Translations under genes and position numbers: made by a program
The notes under the pieces: model-generated
What the model saw: the letters and a program-made list of their open reading frames with translations, nothing else
Database searches by the model: none
What the model was told of the DNA's origin: nothing
Shown: one piece after another, positions 22,913-34,872 of the stretch
Layout: each line of letters opens with the position of its first letter
Position numbering within the stretch: position 1 is the stretch's first letter
DNA from: Yamagishiella unicocca
Taxonomy: Eukaryota > Chlorophyta > Chlorophyceae > Chlamydomonadales > Volvocaceae
Direction: 5' to 3'
DNA length: 64,000 bases
NCBI GenBank assembly: GCA_003116995.1
Contig: BDSL01000076.1
Coordinates: forward strand, 248,001-312,000

Positions 22913-25900
22913 TTATGCGGCCATGGCGGCCGGCTTGCCCTCCTTCGCCGCCGCGGCCGCTGCGTCCGCTCTTCGGGCCAGCAGCGCCCGAGCCACCCGT
23001 GAGCCGTTGGGTCGACCCAGCGCCCCGCTGATGTACTCGCTGGCCCGCAGCACGGCATCCAAATCGACGCCGTGCTTTATGCCGTACCCGTCCAGCAGGT
23101 ACAGCACATCCTCCGTAGCTACGTTGCCCGTGGCGCCTCGCGCGTAAGGGCAGCCGCCCAGCCCCGCCACCGACGAGTCCACCACGCTGATGCCCATGCG
23201 CAGCGACGTGAGGATGTTGGCGATCGCCATGCCGTACGTGTCGTGGCAATGTACGGCAAGGGCGCTGACAGGGATCTGGCGCAGTGACGCCTGTACGGAA
23301 AACCGTAAGAGGGTGCGTTCGTTGCGGAACGCGTGAGAAGCGAAGGGAGGATGATAAGGGTTTATGCCGTACGGTGTCAGGTTGCGCGCAGCTCGGCAAG
23401 AATCTGGATCTCAGCCGTTCCTCCTCCCCTCGCAACCTCACCGCCCCCGCCAGCGCCTTCCCACCCTCACCTGCAACATGGCCTCCATGGAGGCCGGGGT
23501 GCCTACCCCTATCGTGTCAGCCATGGATACCTGGGGTCGGGGGTCGGGCCCCGGGACAAGTGAGGCGGCATCAGGCCCCCAGGACAAGTGAGGCGGCATC
23601 AGGGCCCCGGGACAAGTGAGGCGGCATCAGAGGCAAGGAGGAAAAACTGTGCTCCATCATAGCCTGCTCAATTGGGTTTCTAGTTATGCAGCCATTACCT
23701 CGTAGCAGCCCATGCCGTACAGAGCCGCCGCCACGTCAGCCGCCGCGGCGGGGTCTACGTGGCCCTGTAGCGGGCAGCCAACTGCGCAGGAGACGTAGCT
23801 GGCGGGCCGGCACGGGGAAGGACGTGAGGCGAGGGGAGGGGAGGGTGTTAAAATGACACATACGAACGCGGCGTATGCCACACACGCCACGCTGATACGC
23901 CTATACAAAACCCCGTTGCCGCTGCCACTGAGGGCCCCGCCGCTGAGGGCCCCTGCCGGCGCTCACCCGCGCACCGCCACGTCCTCCTTGCGCGCCGCCA
24001 CGACGACGGCCTCGAAGCGCCTGGGGCGGGAGGGGCGGGGTATGAGAGGAGGGGCGGGGCAGAGAGGAAGGGCGGGGCAGAGAGGAAGGGCGGGGCATGA
24101 GAGGAAGCGCGGGGCAGGTGGGGAGGAGCAGGGCAGGAACGGCGGGCAAGAGACAGGTGGACGGGGGATGGACGGCAGCTTTAGCTCCACGACACATCAG
24201 AGGCACCTCGCGGAGGCTATACGGTAGCCCCGCGGTTCGGTCAAGTAATGGAGCTCTGTATCCCCGTCCCTTCTCCAGAATCACCCTCCCTTCACCAGGA
24301 TCACCCTCCCTTCTCCAGAATCACCCTCCCTTCTCCAGAATCACCCTCCCTTCTCCAGAATCACCCTCCCTTCTTCAGAATCACCCTCCCTTCTCCAGAA
24401 CCACAGCTCCGAAAACCGCCCAGCGGATCCCACCCGCGGCCACAGCCGCACCGCTCCACACCGCCTGCCCACCTCCTTACCCCACCGCCCCGCAGGCCCT
24501 CCAACCGGTCTTCAACAAGGCTTTCGGTTTCTCACTCCCATGTGGATTAACACACGTTTGCTCACTACCCTGAGTTCCTCGTCTACCCATCTGACTGGCT
24601 GTCTGGCTGTGTCTCACTTGAGGCTCTCCTGCACGGTGCAGTTGATGTTCCGCTTGCTGAAGGCCTCGCTTGCGGCCGCGAACACCGCCACCTCCCGGCA
24701 CTGGGAGGCCAGGGCCCCCGCCAGGCCCTGAGGCGCACAGCAGGCGAGGAGGGGATTACAACAAAAGAACCGGTAACTCGACTGGGGAAATGTAGTGGGT
24801 GCATAGGAGGAGGGGAGGGAGGGCCGTGGTGGCCCGTGAAGAGGGGAGGGCCGTGGGGGCCCGTGAAGAGGGGAGGGTCATGGGGGCCCGTGGGGCAGGA
24901 GCCGGGGTGGGTGGAGTTGGGGGCCAGGGTTGAAGACGGGGACGGGCCTGACCTCCGCGTGGGACGAGCGCGTGGGACGAGCGCGGGCTCGGTACAAACC
25001 GCGTTGGAAGGTACGGCAAGAGTGGGGTGGGTGGGTGCCGTGTAGCAGGTAAAACGGAGTCAGGGTGTTAGGAGAAAGCCGGGTGGTTACCTAGATAGGC
25101 AACAAGCGGAGGCGCGGTACGTGTGGACGGGCGTGGCGGGTCGGTCGTGGGTGTGGGTGAGAGGGCGCCTGTGTGCTGCCGGTGCCGTACCTGCATGTTG
25201 GGTGTGAGTACGGGGTACTGCACCCCGGGCGCCCGCCGTATCCGCGCCATGACCTCCTTTGCGTCACCCAGCTGCGGCACCCACTTGGGGGATACGAAGC
25301 TGGTGGCCTCGATGACCTGCAAAGACAAGCCACACGACACACAGCACACGACACACAGCGGGGATTTGAAGGTTCACGCGTGGACTCGTTCGCAGCAAAG
25401 CTTCGCTGTTGAAAACGGTTGGCGTCGTCAGAAGGACCTCGAGGTGAGGGAGAGTCAGTCCTCGGCGGCCCCCACCCCTTCCTGCCTTGTAACGCCATGT
25501 CTTCTAGCTAGGTTCTAGCTACCGAACCTAGCTAGCTGCTAGGTTCGGTACCTATCTAGCTGCTAGGTTAGGTACCTATCTAGCTGCTAGGTTCGGTAGC
25601 TAGCTAGCTGCTAGGTTCGGTACCACGGGCCGTTGCCGCCCCCCGAGATCGACCTCTCCACAGTTGCCATGACCCAAGTCAATGTTCCACCACCTCCCTA
25701 CTCTACGGGCTTCCTCGCAGACCCCACCCTCCTCATCCCGGATCCTCTCGCCACTCCCCCTCCGGCACCCTTTCCTCCGCCACAGCGGGTCACACGCGTC
25801 GCAACGGACGCACCCCTCTCCTCCGCCTCCCGAAACAGGACCACCGTCGGTTTTGTTCAATTTTCCTTGGAGTTTAATCTTCCGTGAAGTTCAAATTTTC

Positions 25901-26829
25901 GCGGTCTAGTGATGAATACAACACACGACATACGCCACTGGCCGCCACCCCCTCCGCTCCGCCACACCTTGAAGCCGGCGCCAGATAGCATGTCGATAAA
26001 GGCCACTTTGACGTCGGTTGGAATGGTCTGTGTGGGAGGGTATGGGAGGAAAACACGTGTGGCTCGGCACTGCATAGGAAAACCGAATGGAACACGTGTG
26101 TGTGGAGGGGGATTTAAAGAGAATCCGCGAATCCACGGCCGACAAACCAGGGAGGGGGAGGGTGGAGGGGGGGGGACCCAGGGGACAGCGCCGGGGAAGA
26201 AAGGCTCGGGACGGTCAGATGTACGGCAGGTATTAGGCGGGCGCGATGAGGTAAGGTTCCGGAGCTGTGCGCGGTGTTACGGCAGCGCAGGAAGGTTGCG
26301 ATGCAGGTTTTGATTAGGGGCTGGTCACTCGCGAAGGGTAAGTGGGGAGGGCGTGATCTTCTTGTGTGGTCCTCGGTGGGGTTTGAATTTGAAACGTAAT
26401 GTGGGGTTGTAATTCTTTCATGCAGGCGGGGGTACAGCAGGGCGGAATCCCGTACGTACATCGTAAATGCGCAATTTCGGAATGATAGCATGCCCACGAG
26501 GATGCGATGCGATGTCATTCTGGGAGAATTTATTCCTTCCGTCCTGCCGAATTCCTGCCGTTCCAAACTGGTGGTGCCGACCCTCGCGACCCGTCGTCGG
26601 TTCCCGCTCGCACCTTTTGCTCGTTCTGAAGGCCGTCTCGTGGCCCCACCTCATAAATGGTTACGGAGGAAGGGAGGCCGTTCGGAAGGGTGGATGCTGA
26701 CCGGGCATGCCAGCCGTTAAGGGATGGTGCGGTGCTCGCGCGACCCTGCGACAACCCCAGCGCCGCCAGACCGCGAAGAGGCGATGCAGAGCCACAGAAG
26801 GCCATGGCCAGATGCTGAAGCTGCTGCAT
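22913..26829 (-). CDS. HMGCL: Hydroxymethylglutaryl-CoA lyase, mitochondrial type (367 aa)
   Basis: The enzyme cleaves HMG-CoA to acetyl-CoA and acetoacetate, the last step of leucine breakdown. Eight exons join in phase: 26829-26614, 26027-25968, 25316-25191, 24727-24618, 24020-23967, 23798-23699, 23530-23471 and 23290-22913 (TAA). The TIM-barrel family signatures are intact: [10 protein letters not shown] (Arg64, Asp65), AVHCHDTYG (metal ligands His256 and His258) and [14 protein letters not shown] (catalytic-loop Cys289, Asn298). The spacings Asp65-His256 (191), His258-Cys289 (31) and Cys289-Asn298 (9) equal those I recall for the human enzyme (Asp42, His233, His235, Cys266, Asn275). This supports every splice choice between them. 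Residues 1-50 are Ala/Ser/Arg-rich without acidic residues, consistent with a mitochondrial presequence. The C-terminus is an Ala-rich tail with no obvious peroxisomal signal. The gene is divergent from the kinase at 27625. Confidence 0.96.
24271..24402. repeat. 20-bp minisatellite, 6.5 copies
   Basis: The unit TTCTCCAGAATCACCCTCCC starts at 24271 and repeats every 20 bases with three variant units. It lies in the intron between exons 4 and 5 of the HMG-CoA lyase gene. Confidence 0.92.
25510..25628. repeat. 24-bp minisatellite with an inverted leading unit
   Basis: TAGCTGCT begins at 25533, 25557, 25581 and 25605, a 24-bp period. The preceding TTCTAGCTACCGAACCTAGC (25513-25532) is approximately the reverse complement of the unit, so the array starts with a short palindrome. 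It sits in an intron of the HMG-CoA lyase gene between exons 2 and 3. Confidence 0.85.
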
Positions 26830-27624
26830 GTTGCGGGCTGGAAAGCTCGGGAACAGAGGAGGGCAACGGCAAGTGCAGAGTTTCCAGTCGGCAGCTTTTC
26901 CGGTTGTAATAACAATTAGATGGTACGCTTCCTCGGAACTTCAGTTGTCCAGGCGCTCGCTAACGTCTAGGCGAAAATGAGACGTACGAGAAGGCTCCTA
27001 ATCATATGCATTGCTGCTGCGGGTCCCGTAACGTACTCAACTTAAATAACACAACTAAGTTAACCCAGTCTCTCCCCTTGCTTGGGTCAACTTGGGATTT
27101 CCGACCAGACTTTCCGGAGGGTCGGTCTCAACCGCCTTTACGCCGTCCTTCAGTATTTTCGTTCCACTTTCGTGTAGATTCCCCTTTGTAGATTCGCCTC
27201 TGTAGATTGGCACGTGCGAAAGGGCGTCTCATCATCTGGGACTTTACGCAAGGACGAGCAGTATCGAAGGTGCTCCTTGAACCAAGCAGGTACACATCTT
27301 GCGAAGCAATATCGTGATAAGCAATTAAGGAGTTGTCGATTTTATGAACTGAGCCGGCCAGGGTTTGCAAGGACGTCGCTCCGACGTGTTTATGCGGCCG
27401 CCTGCAGGCTTCTTCGCAACACAGCGGCTGGCTATACAAAGCAGCTTGAGAGGGCAGAAATCTGCACCTCATCGGTGCCAAGCCTGGATTTTTATCCCAC
27501 CGCGACCCAGGTCGCCGTCGCCTGGACGAGAGCGCCCTTCCACGCTTTCACTGACTCATTTCGTGTCGCCAATATTACCGACCGATATATCCTCTACCTT
27601 CGCGTGATTGTATCCTGAACAGCA
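26830..27624. promoter_or_regulatory. Divergent promoter region, HMG-CoA lyase and kinase
   Basis: Only 795 bases separate the two divergent start codons, so both promoters and 5' UTRs must fit here or overlap. On the plus strand GATATATCC at 27584-27592 is a TATA-like element about 35 bases before the kinase ATG, which would leave a very short leader. No matching element was seen for the minus-strand gene. The assignment is by position. Confidence 0.5.
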
Positions 27625-30600
27625 ATGGGCGCTTGCCTCGGCTCACTCTGCGAAAACAACAATGTCGGTGGCAATACCAAGCGCCCTCGCGCTGGCGGAT
27701 ACAGTGGCTACTCTACCAATGGCAGCCGTATTGGAGCCGACCGTGGCATTAGCATTCATAACCCGCAGCCGGTACCCGATTTCGGCATTAGCTCACACTA
27801 CCGGGTCATGGAGATGCTGGGCGAGGGCGGCACCGGCCAGACGTGGCTGTGTCAGGACATACGGTCCGCACGGAGGGTCGCCATCAAGTTCATTCCCAGG
27901 TGAGGCCGCCCATGACGGCATTGCTCGCCCTATGCAAAGGGAGCCGAATATGGCCGAAGAGGTCTGCATGCGTGGCTGCAGCCCAAGCGGGGGTTGCGGG
28001 TGGGTGGGTGGGGAGACAGCCCAGGCCACAGCAGCGGGTCTCGGGTCTCTGTGGTCCGTCCGACTCTCCCCGCACGCTCTCCCCAGTCGGCGCATTTGGA
28101 GGCCCTTCCCTCTGTGTTTGGGAGCGATGCGTTACGCCGCGTGTCCACGCACTGCGATGGCGTCCGCTGGTAGGCTCTAGGGCAACTCCCTTAGAGGCTG
28201 TGAATGAATGTCGAAATGGCAGCACACATCAGGCTGCGCCCTAACTAGCGGCCGCATGCATCAGGCCACGTCTTAACTAGCGGCCGTGCTCGGCAGAGGG
28301 CACCGTGTTCGGTATGCCGGCGAGAGCTAGGCAAGGTGGGGATGCAAAAAGAACACCGGTTACTCGACGTGGGGAGTGTGGCTGGCGCATAGGCTTCGGC
28401 TGGCGCACCCCGCAAGGTGGGGCGGGGTGCATGTGTGTCGAGCTGAGCAGCCTTGACGGGCGCTGCAGGAGGTTCCCGGAGGTGCAGCAGCAGCGGTAGG
28501 GTTCCGCGTTATGCGCGGGCGGTGACGCGGAAGTGTCCCAACCGCCTCTCTGAGTCCCAATTCACTCCCCTGCGGCCTCCACGTCTCCTGTTGTGTCTCC
28601 TAGGCCGCTAGCCAAGGTGCTGGTGCCCATGGTTAGCCAGGAGATCCAGGTAGGTGGGGCTGGAAGAATGGGTCGGAGGATAAACCGATGATAAAGGGAG
28701 ATGGGGCGGGCACGGTGGTTTGGGTTGGATTGCTGTGGGATCGAAAGCGATTAGAAAACAGGCGAGGGTGGGGTTTGAACCGTGGACAGTACTGGGCGCG
28801 CGGGATGCGGGCGATGTGGGGGCCAGGTGGGGCCAGGCGGGGGCACAGGCGCCCGGACGAGGGCTGCGGAGGGGCATCACCAGCCAGCCTGCCTCCCCGA
28901 CCGGTTGCGGCTCCGGCGACCTGCACAGGGGCATCGTGGATACGACACGGCCGTCCTGCAGAAACCGCTCTCCCAAACGATGCGCCCAGCGGGCCCTACT
29001 CCGTGCACACAGCCCCGGCTCCCAACCCCCCTGACTCGCAACCCTCACCCCCTCACCCCCACCCCTGATCCCTCACCCCCGATCCCTCACCCCCGATCCC
29101 TCACCCCTGATCCCTCACCCCCGATCCCCCACCCCCGATCCCTCACCCCTGATCCCTCACCCCTGATTCCTCACCCCCGATCCTCCACCTCCGATCCCCC
29201 GGCGGCCCCCGCAGCTCCAGGCGCAGCTGAGCGAGGGGCATCTGGGGCTGGTGCGAGTGGAGTCGGCGCTACTCAGCCGCTCTCACCTGGGGCTGGTGAG
29301 CGGGGGGTTCGAGGGAAACCCGTGGATGTCCGAAAAATCCTTTTAAAAAACAGAAGTTTTGAGATGCATGCGGGAGAACTGGGTTGGGGATACGAAAGCC
29401 GAAGGTCGTAGTATGACCTTTGGCGGCTAAGCTATATCGGCTGGTGAGCGGGGGGAGGGTGGGGGAAGCGGGGGAACACACGCGTGGGTGGGGCCGGGGG
29501 AAGGGGACATGGACAGGGGCGTGACAGATAGTTGCGCGTCGGGGAGAGGGAGGTGCGAGCGGTTGCGCGTTGTGACAGTTGAGTTCGTTATTTTCTCGTC
29601 GGGGAGAGGGAGGTGCGAGCGGTTGCGCGTTGTGACAGTTGAGTTCGTTATTTTCTCGCTGGAGGTGCTGGTCCGCCTACCCGGGAATGCCAATGGAGTG
29701 GAGCAGCCGGTGTGTTTTGCACGCTTGGTGTGGGAGGAGAGGAAGAGACGAGAGGAGAGGAAGAGACCCCGCCGAAAGCCAGGGGATCTGGTCTGATCGA
29801 GGGGGGCCGCTTGCGTTTTGCGGCATAGGGCCCCCGACGGGTTCCTGGGAGGCCTCCGCCTCGGACCACCCGCCAACCCGCGACCACTGCGCCGGCACGT
29901 ACTGCTGCCGTACAGGTTATGGAGTACATTGACGGAGGCACACTGACCCAGTACGTCACCAAGCGGGCCGCCAACAAGAACGAGAGGCGCGGGCTGCACC
30001 TGGCAGAGGACGAGGCGCGATACTTCTTCAGGGTGAGTTGGGGGAGGTGGCGGCTGGGTGGATGGGTGGGTTCGAGGAAGACCCGTGGATGCCCGAAAAA
30101 ACCGTTTGGGTGGGGTGGAGAGGGAACCCGTGTACGAAAGACCCACGGGGCGACGGCTGGGTGGGTGGGCGGGGTGGAGACGGGACTCGTGGATCGACAA
30201 CGGAGGGCAGCTGTAACCAGCAGCAGTGGAGCGGAAGAGGTGGAACGAAGCCTATGGACAAGCCGATCGCGTCCGAGCGTACATTTCACACCCACCTACC
30301 CGCCTCTCAGGTCGCACCCCTCCCCCCCAGCCACCGCACCAACACGCGTTCCCACGCTACCCCCGCACCAACTCATATCCCCCTCCCCCCTATGCACCAG
30401 CTACACTTGCCATGTCGAGTAGCCGGTTATTTTCTGTAATCCTCCCCTTACCTACCAACCGCCCCGCCTACGTCGTTCCCCATATACACACGCAGCAACT
30501 CATATCCGCAGTGGAGTACCTGCACAAGTCCCATGTGGCCCACCGAGGTACGGGGCGGGCGGGCGGCGGGCGGGAGCCCGAGGGGGGGCGCCGGGCACAC

Positions 30601-33600
30601 GCGTCGCTTATCATGGTTCGGCACCCGGCTTCATCATTTTATGCCACCGAGCAGGGGAACCTGGTGGCATAAAATGATGAAGCCAGCCAGCGTCGCCCCG
30701 TGCTGCCGCACCGCTATATACGTTTTCCGTCCGCCCACCCATCACCACCTCACCTCATCACCTCGCCTCACCTCATCAGCTCAACTCACCATCCACGGGT
30801 CTTCCTCGAAACCTCATCACCACCTCACCTCATCACACCCCACCTCACCTCACCATACCACACCACACCACATTCCGCAGACCTCAAGATGTGCAACGTG
30901 GTTCTCACCCAGCGGCGGCCCCCCACCCTCAAGCTGTGCGACTTCGGGTTCGCCAAGGGCTGGGACGACAGCAGCGTCATGAACACGCGGATAGGCACAC
31001 CCGTCTACATGAGCCCGCAGGTGGGCGCGCGGCCCAGCCTCCCTGGAGTCCCTGGGTTCGGGGGTCCGTGTGTTTGAAGGGTCCGTGGGTTGGGGGGGCC
31101 CGTGAGTTTGGATAGGCCATAAAGCCGTGGGGAAGCCAACAGAGTGACACCAAGTGAACCCGTCTTGGGGACGGAGGTTATGGGGTGAAGTGGCCGGCAG
31201 AGGCGCACGGGGCAGGGGGTTGGGGTGATGTTTGAGCTGCTCCTCGAAATACCCATACCTCCAGGGATACCGCGCCCCGTTCCCCCAGGGCTTTCCTCTT
31301 ATCCCCCAAGCAACCCCTCCCCGCCCCCCCCCGGGTTTCCTCCACGCCCGCTTGCAGCTCATCGCCAGCAAGAACGAAGGCAAGACCTACAGCGCCACCG
31401 CCGCCGACGTGTGGGCGTGCGGGGTGCTGCTGTTCGCCATGCTGCTGGGCCGCTTCCCGTACGACCACACTGGTCACCCGGACCCCAACAGCTCGGGCGC
31501 GCACATCGAGGTGAGCGCGGGACACGCACACGCTACGAAGACAGTACCTGCGAACCTAAATTCCTACGTCCGTTAAGTCCTCTTTCCGCCGCCATGCATA
31601 CGCGGAGCCGCGATATCTAGTCTACAACGATATCTAGTCCACCCAGCTACTGCGGCCCCCCTGCTCCCCGGTCCCCTTGCTAGCCTCCCCTCTCCTGCAG
31701 CATGCATCTCGGAACGTCTGTGTCCCAAACGGGTTTTTTTCTTTCGTACGTGCTCCAAACGGACTTCCTTGCGTCCCTCCCCTGCAGGTGTGGACCGAGC
31801 AGATGAAGGCGGGCGACGGCGACTGGCAGCAGAACCCTCGCGTGGCCCCGCATATCGCCCTGCTCAGCGACAGCTGCAAAGACCTGTTGGGCAAGGTGGG
31901 GCGAATTGGACTTGAAGAGGCGTCTGGGCTTAAGATGGCAGGGAATGTTCTTGCTTCTGATTTACTTTATTTACTTTATGGCGTATATATAACACACCTA
32001 ATCTTAGGTAATAAAAAAAGGGATAATGGGGGCGCGGGCGGGAGCGAGAATGGGGTTGCGGTTGGGTTGGGGTGTCGATCATTCCCCTCCTCTCAGTATC
32101 GTGTGGTCGCTTACCGTCCAGCTGGCCTAGCTCGCCACCAGCACCTGCCCACGCGCATCGTACCGTCAGCAACCTTATTTAATTATTTTGCCCGCCCGCC
32201 TGCCTGCCTGCCTGCCTGCCTGCCCGACCTCCCGTTGCAGATGCTTCATACCGACGAGGCTCAGCGGATCATCATTCCGGACATCCGGAAGCACCCCTGG
32301 TTCGCGACGGAGCTGCCGCCGCACCTGGACGAGGCGCTCAAGGTGCGGGAGCTGCTGGCAGCTGGGAGGGGGGTGGCAGGGGGGGGGTGGCAGGGAGGGG
32401 GGTGGCAGGGAGGGGGACGGCAGGGAGCGACATATGAGGCGGAGGGGAAGGGAGGGGGACAGGAGGGGGCTGGGGGCGCTGGGGGTTGTTGCTTCTGAGT
32501 GGTGCGATGTGACGGGTCGCAGCAAACACACGCACAGGGCTGCCTAATATATCATCCGCAGTTCCGCGCAGTGTTCGCATTTCGCACCGCCGCAGCGTTG
32601 GAGAGCGTCTGTGGCCAGATCCCTCACCCCTGGTGGTCTCACCCCTGGTGGTATGCATATTTCGCAACGCGGTGTGCTTTCCATTATTTTGGTGCTGACC
32701 TGCCATCATTTTGTCCACTACCCAAGCCACTGATCCGCTGACCTGCCCTGACCCCATGCCCCATGCGCATCCTGGCTGCTCGGACAGGAGTTCGAGGAGC
32801 GCCAGGGCCGGCTGGAAAAGGTGATGGAGAACGCGACCGAGCAGCAGGTACGGGGGGCCGGAAACGCCGGCCTCTCGGGGTGTTGGCGAGGAGACCCGGT
32901 TACACGGCATAGGAAACGGAGGGCAGGAACCAACCGGCAAATAGTAGTTTTCGGCACGCGGTTGAGTGCGCATGCCGGGAAACATGGGTTGACTACCATG
33001 CCTCCTGCGGGTTGCGTAAAGACTCGGTCCCGGGGGTTACAATAAAAGAACCGGTAACGCGACCGGTAACGGTCCCGGGGGGAGGAGTGGAGTCAACCGG
33101 GGGGGTGCCATAAAGACCCGGTCCCCGTGGGGCAAGGGGAGTCTCGGGGAGGTGCCATAAAGACGAGGGTCCCGGGGGGGGGGAAAGGGTTACATCCCGG
33201 CTTCCGGGGGAGAACGCAACGCAACGCAGGAGCCACCACCCATCTCGTGAGCCACCACCCATCTCGTGAGCCACCACCCATCCCGCGTCCCATGCCGGCC
33301 TCACGCCCCCTGCAGCTGAAGCGCCGCAACGCCACGGTGCACGACCTCATCGTGCGAGCCGGCCAGGACTACAGCACCCCGCCCTCGGGCGCCAAACCTC
33401 GCCACCCTGGAGTCATCTCCTCCATCTTCGAGGGCGCAGTGGAGGGGGACGCCGGGTCGGTGACGTCATCGGCGCCCGCCGCCGTCACGGGCTTCGTGGG
33501 GCAGCCGTCGGATGGCTCCAGGGAGGAGCCCGCATCTGTGGCCACGACGGACGCGGGGCCGGAGCGGAAGGTGGGGAAGGGCTCTGTTGCTGCGGCAGAC

Positions 33601-34872
33601 TCGGAGCCGGAGAGCAAGCCGGAGAAGGAAGAGCCGGAGGTCATTATGATCGACCTGGCGGCCGTGGCGAAGCGCACGAAGGTGAGTGGAGGGTAGGGGA
33701 AAGCCCGTGGAGGGGGGGAGGGGGGGAGCTAGGCGGGAAGGTGGGGGGCAGGCGACGGCCGGTCGGCCGGTGGGGGAATTGCTGGATGGATGGTGGTGGC
33801 GGTGGTGGTAGTGTGTTTTGGGGGGTCGGCGTTGAGGCTGCGCGGGATGGCATCACCGCGGCCGTTGCCGTGTACGTCGTACACTCAACACGTGCCTCGC
33901 CTCGCGCTGCCGTACAGAGCGACGGTCTGCTGCTGATGGCGCCGTTCGACCCGGAGGGCAGGGAGAGCGGCCGCCACTGCGACAGCGAGGACACAGACCA
34001 CGCACCGGAGTGCAGCCTCGCAGGAGGCGAGGCCAGCGCGGGAGACCAAGCGCCGCCGCAAACACACTGCCGCACAACGGCGCCGCAGGCAGGCACCAGC
34101 GGGGGCGAGATTGAAGGAGACGGCGCCGCGAAGGACGAAGCCGACGGCCAAACCGTCGCCGTGAAGCAGGCAGCCGTGGAGGGTGCTGCAGGTGCTGCGA
34201 TGGCTGTAGCTGCCGAGGCTGCCGGTGCTGCAACGGCTGTAGCTGCTGAGGTTGCCGGTGCTGCGACGGCTGTAGCTGCCGAAGCTGCCAGTACCACAAC
34301 GGCTGTGGCTGCCGTGGAAGCCGTAGCTGCCGAAGCTGCCAGCACCGCATCGGCTGCAGCTGCCGACGCTGCCGGTGCCGTGGCGGCCGTAGCTGGCGAG
34401 GCTGTAGCTGCCGCAACGGTCGTAGCAGCTGTAGTTGGCCGTGAGGGAGTGGAAGCGGCTACCGACAAGGCTCCGGAGGCCGTTGATGCCAACCAGGTGA
34501 GATCGTTCGGGGGGTAGGAGGAGGGTAGAGGCAAACCGAGTATGCAGGGGTAACAAAGAGACCCACCACATTCACCACATAAAGGCATAGAGGGCGGGCG
34601 GACGGGGGAGTTTAGACCTCGCTGGCGGGCACTTTGGGCTACTTTGGCACCGAAGTTTAGCCGGTGTTGGCAGGCCATGCACCTGTCAATGGCCCCTAAC
34701 TGAATGTCTCGCAACCACCCCCAACTGAAATACTGAATATCTCCCAACCACCCCCAACTGAATGTTTTCCAACTTCCAACCACCCCCACAGGTGCACCTG
34801 GAGGCGGCAGCTGTGACCGGAGTTCCTGGAGCAGCTGCGGCCGACGCAGCTCCGCAGGAACAGCGTCGGTAA
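27625..34872 (+). CDS. SnRK2/SAC3-like Ser/Thr protein kinase, probably N-myristoylated (719 aa)
   Basis: Thirteen exons join in phase: 27625-27899, 28604-28649, 29215-29295, 29916-30032, 30496-30547, 30881-31020, 31358-31510, 31788-31895, 32241-32342, 32788-32847, 33316-33681, 33918-34496 and 34792-34872 (TAA). The N-terminus MGACLGSLC fits myristoylation and palmitoylation. Kinase landmarks are the Gly loop GEGGTG (66-71), VAIK Lys88, alpha-C Glu105, HRDLK Asp191 (codon split by an intron), Asn196, DFG Asp211, DVW Asp254 and Arg333. The activation segment reads GTPVYMSPQ, with Gln237 where APE/SPE kinases have Glu. The catalytic core (about residues 59-350) resembles algal SnRK2 kinases, a family that includes the sulfur-starvation regulator SAC3. 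The C-terminal 340 residues are a basic helix, an acidic Ser/Glu linker and an Ala-rich repeat (about 34180-34430). Substrate and stimulus are unknown. Confidence 0.9.
29066..29200. repeat. 14-bp minisatellite in a kinase intron
   Basis: GATCCCTCACCCCC and near-identical units repeat about nine times directly upstream of the exon beginning at 29215. On the sense strand it is C-rich and serves as an unusually long pyrimidine-rich tract before the acceptor. Confidence 0.85.
29538..29657. repeat. Perfect 60-bp tandem duplication
   Basis: GTCGGGGAGAGGGAGGTGCG starts at 29538 and again at 29598, with identical sequence between. The two copies lie in the kinase intron between exons 3 and 4. Confidence 0.92.
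30071..30107 (+). repeat. Intronic ACCCGTG module, long copy
   Basis: TTCGAGGAAGACCCGTGGAT followed by GCCCGAAAAAACCGTTT lies 38 bases past a kinase donor site. It is nearly identical, in reverse orientation, to 4414-4451 in an intron of an unrelated gene. A sister copy at 29308-29340 lies 12 bases past another kinase donor. Confidence 0.75.

Noticed and set aside
24271..24402. Regular short repeat resembling a CRISPR array
   Set aside because: Units abut with no spacers and lie in an intron of a nuclear gene, so it is a minisatellite.
28765..28785. GGGTTTGAACC resembling a tRNA B box
   Set aside because: No matching A box or acceptor stem could be folded around it.
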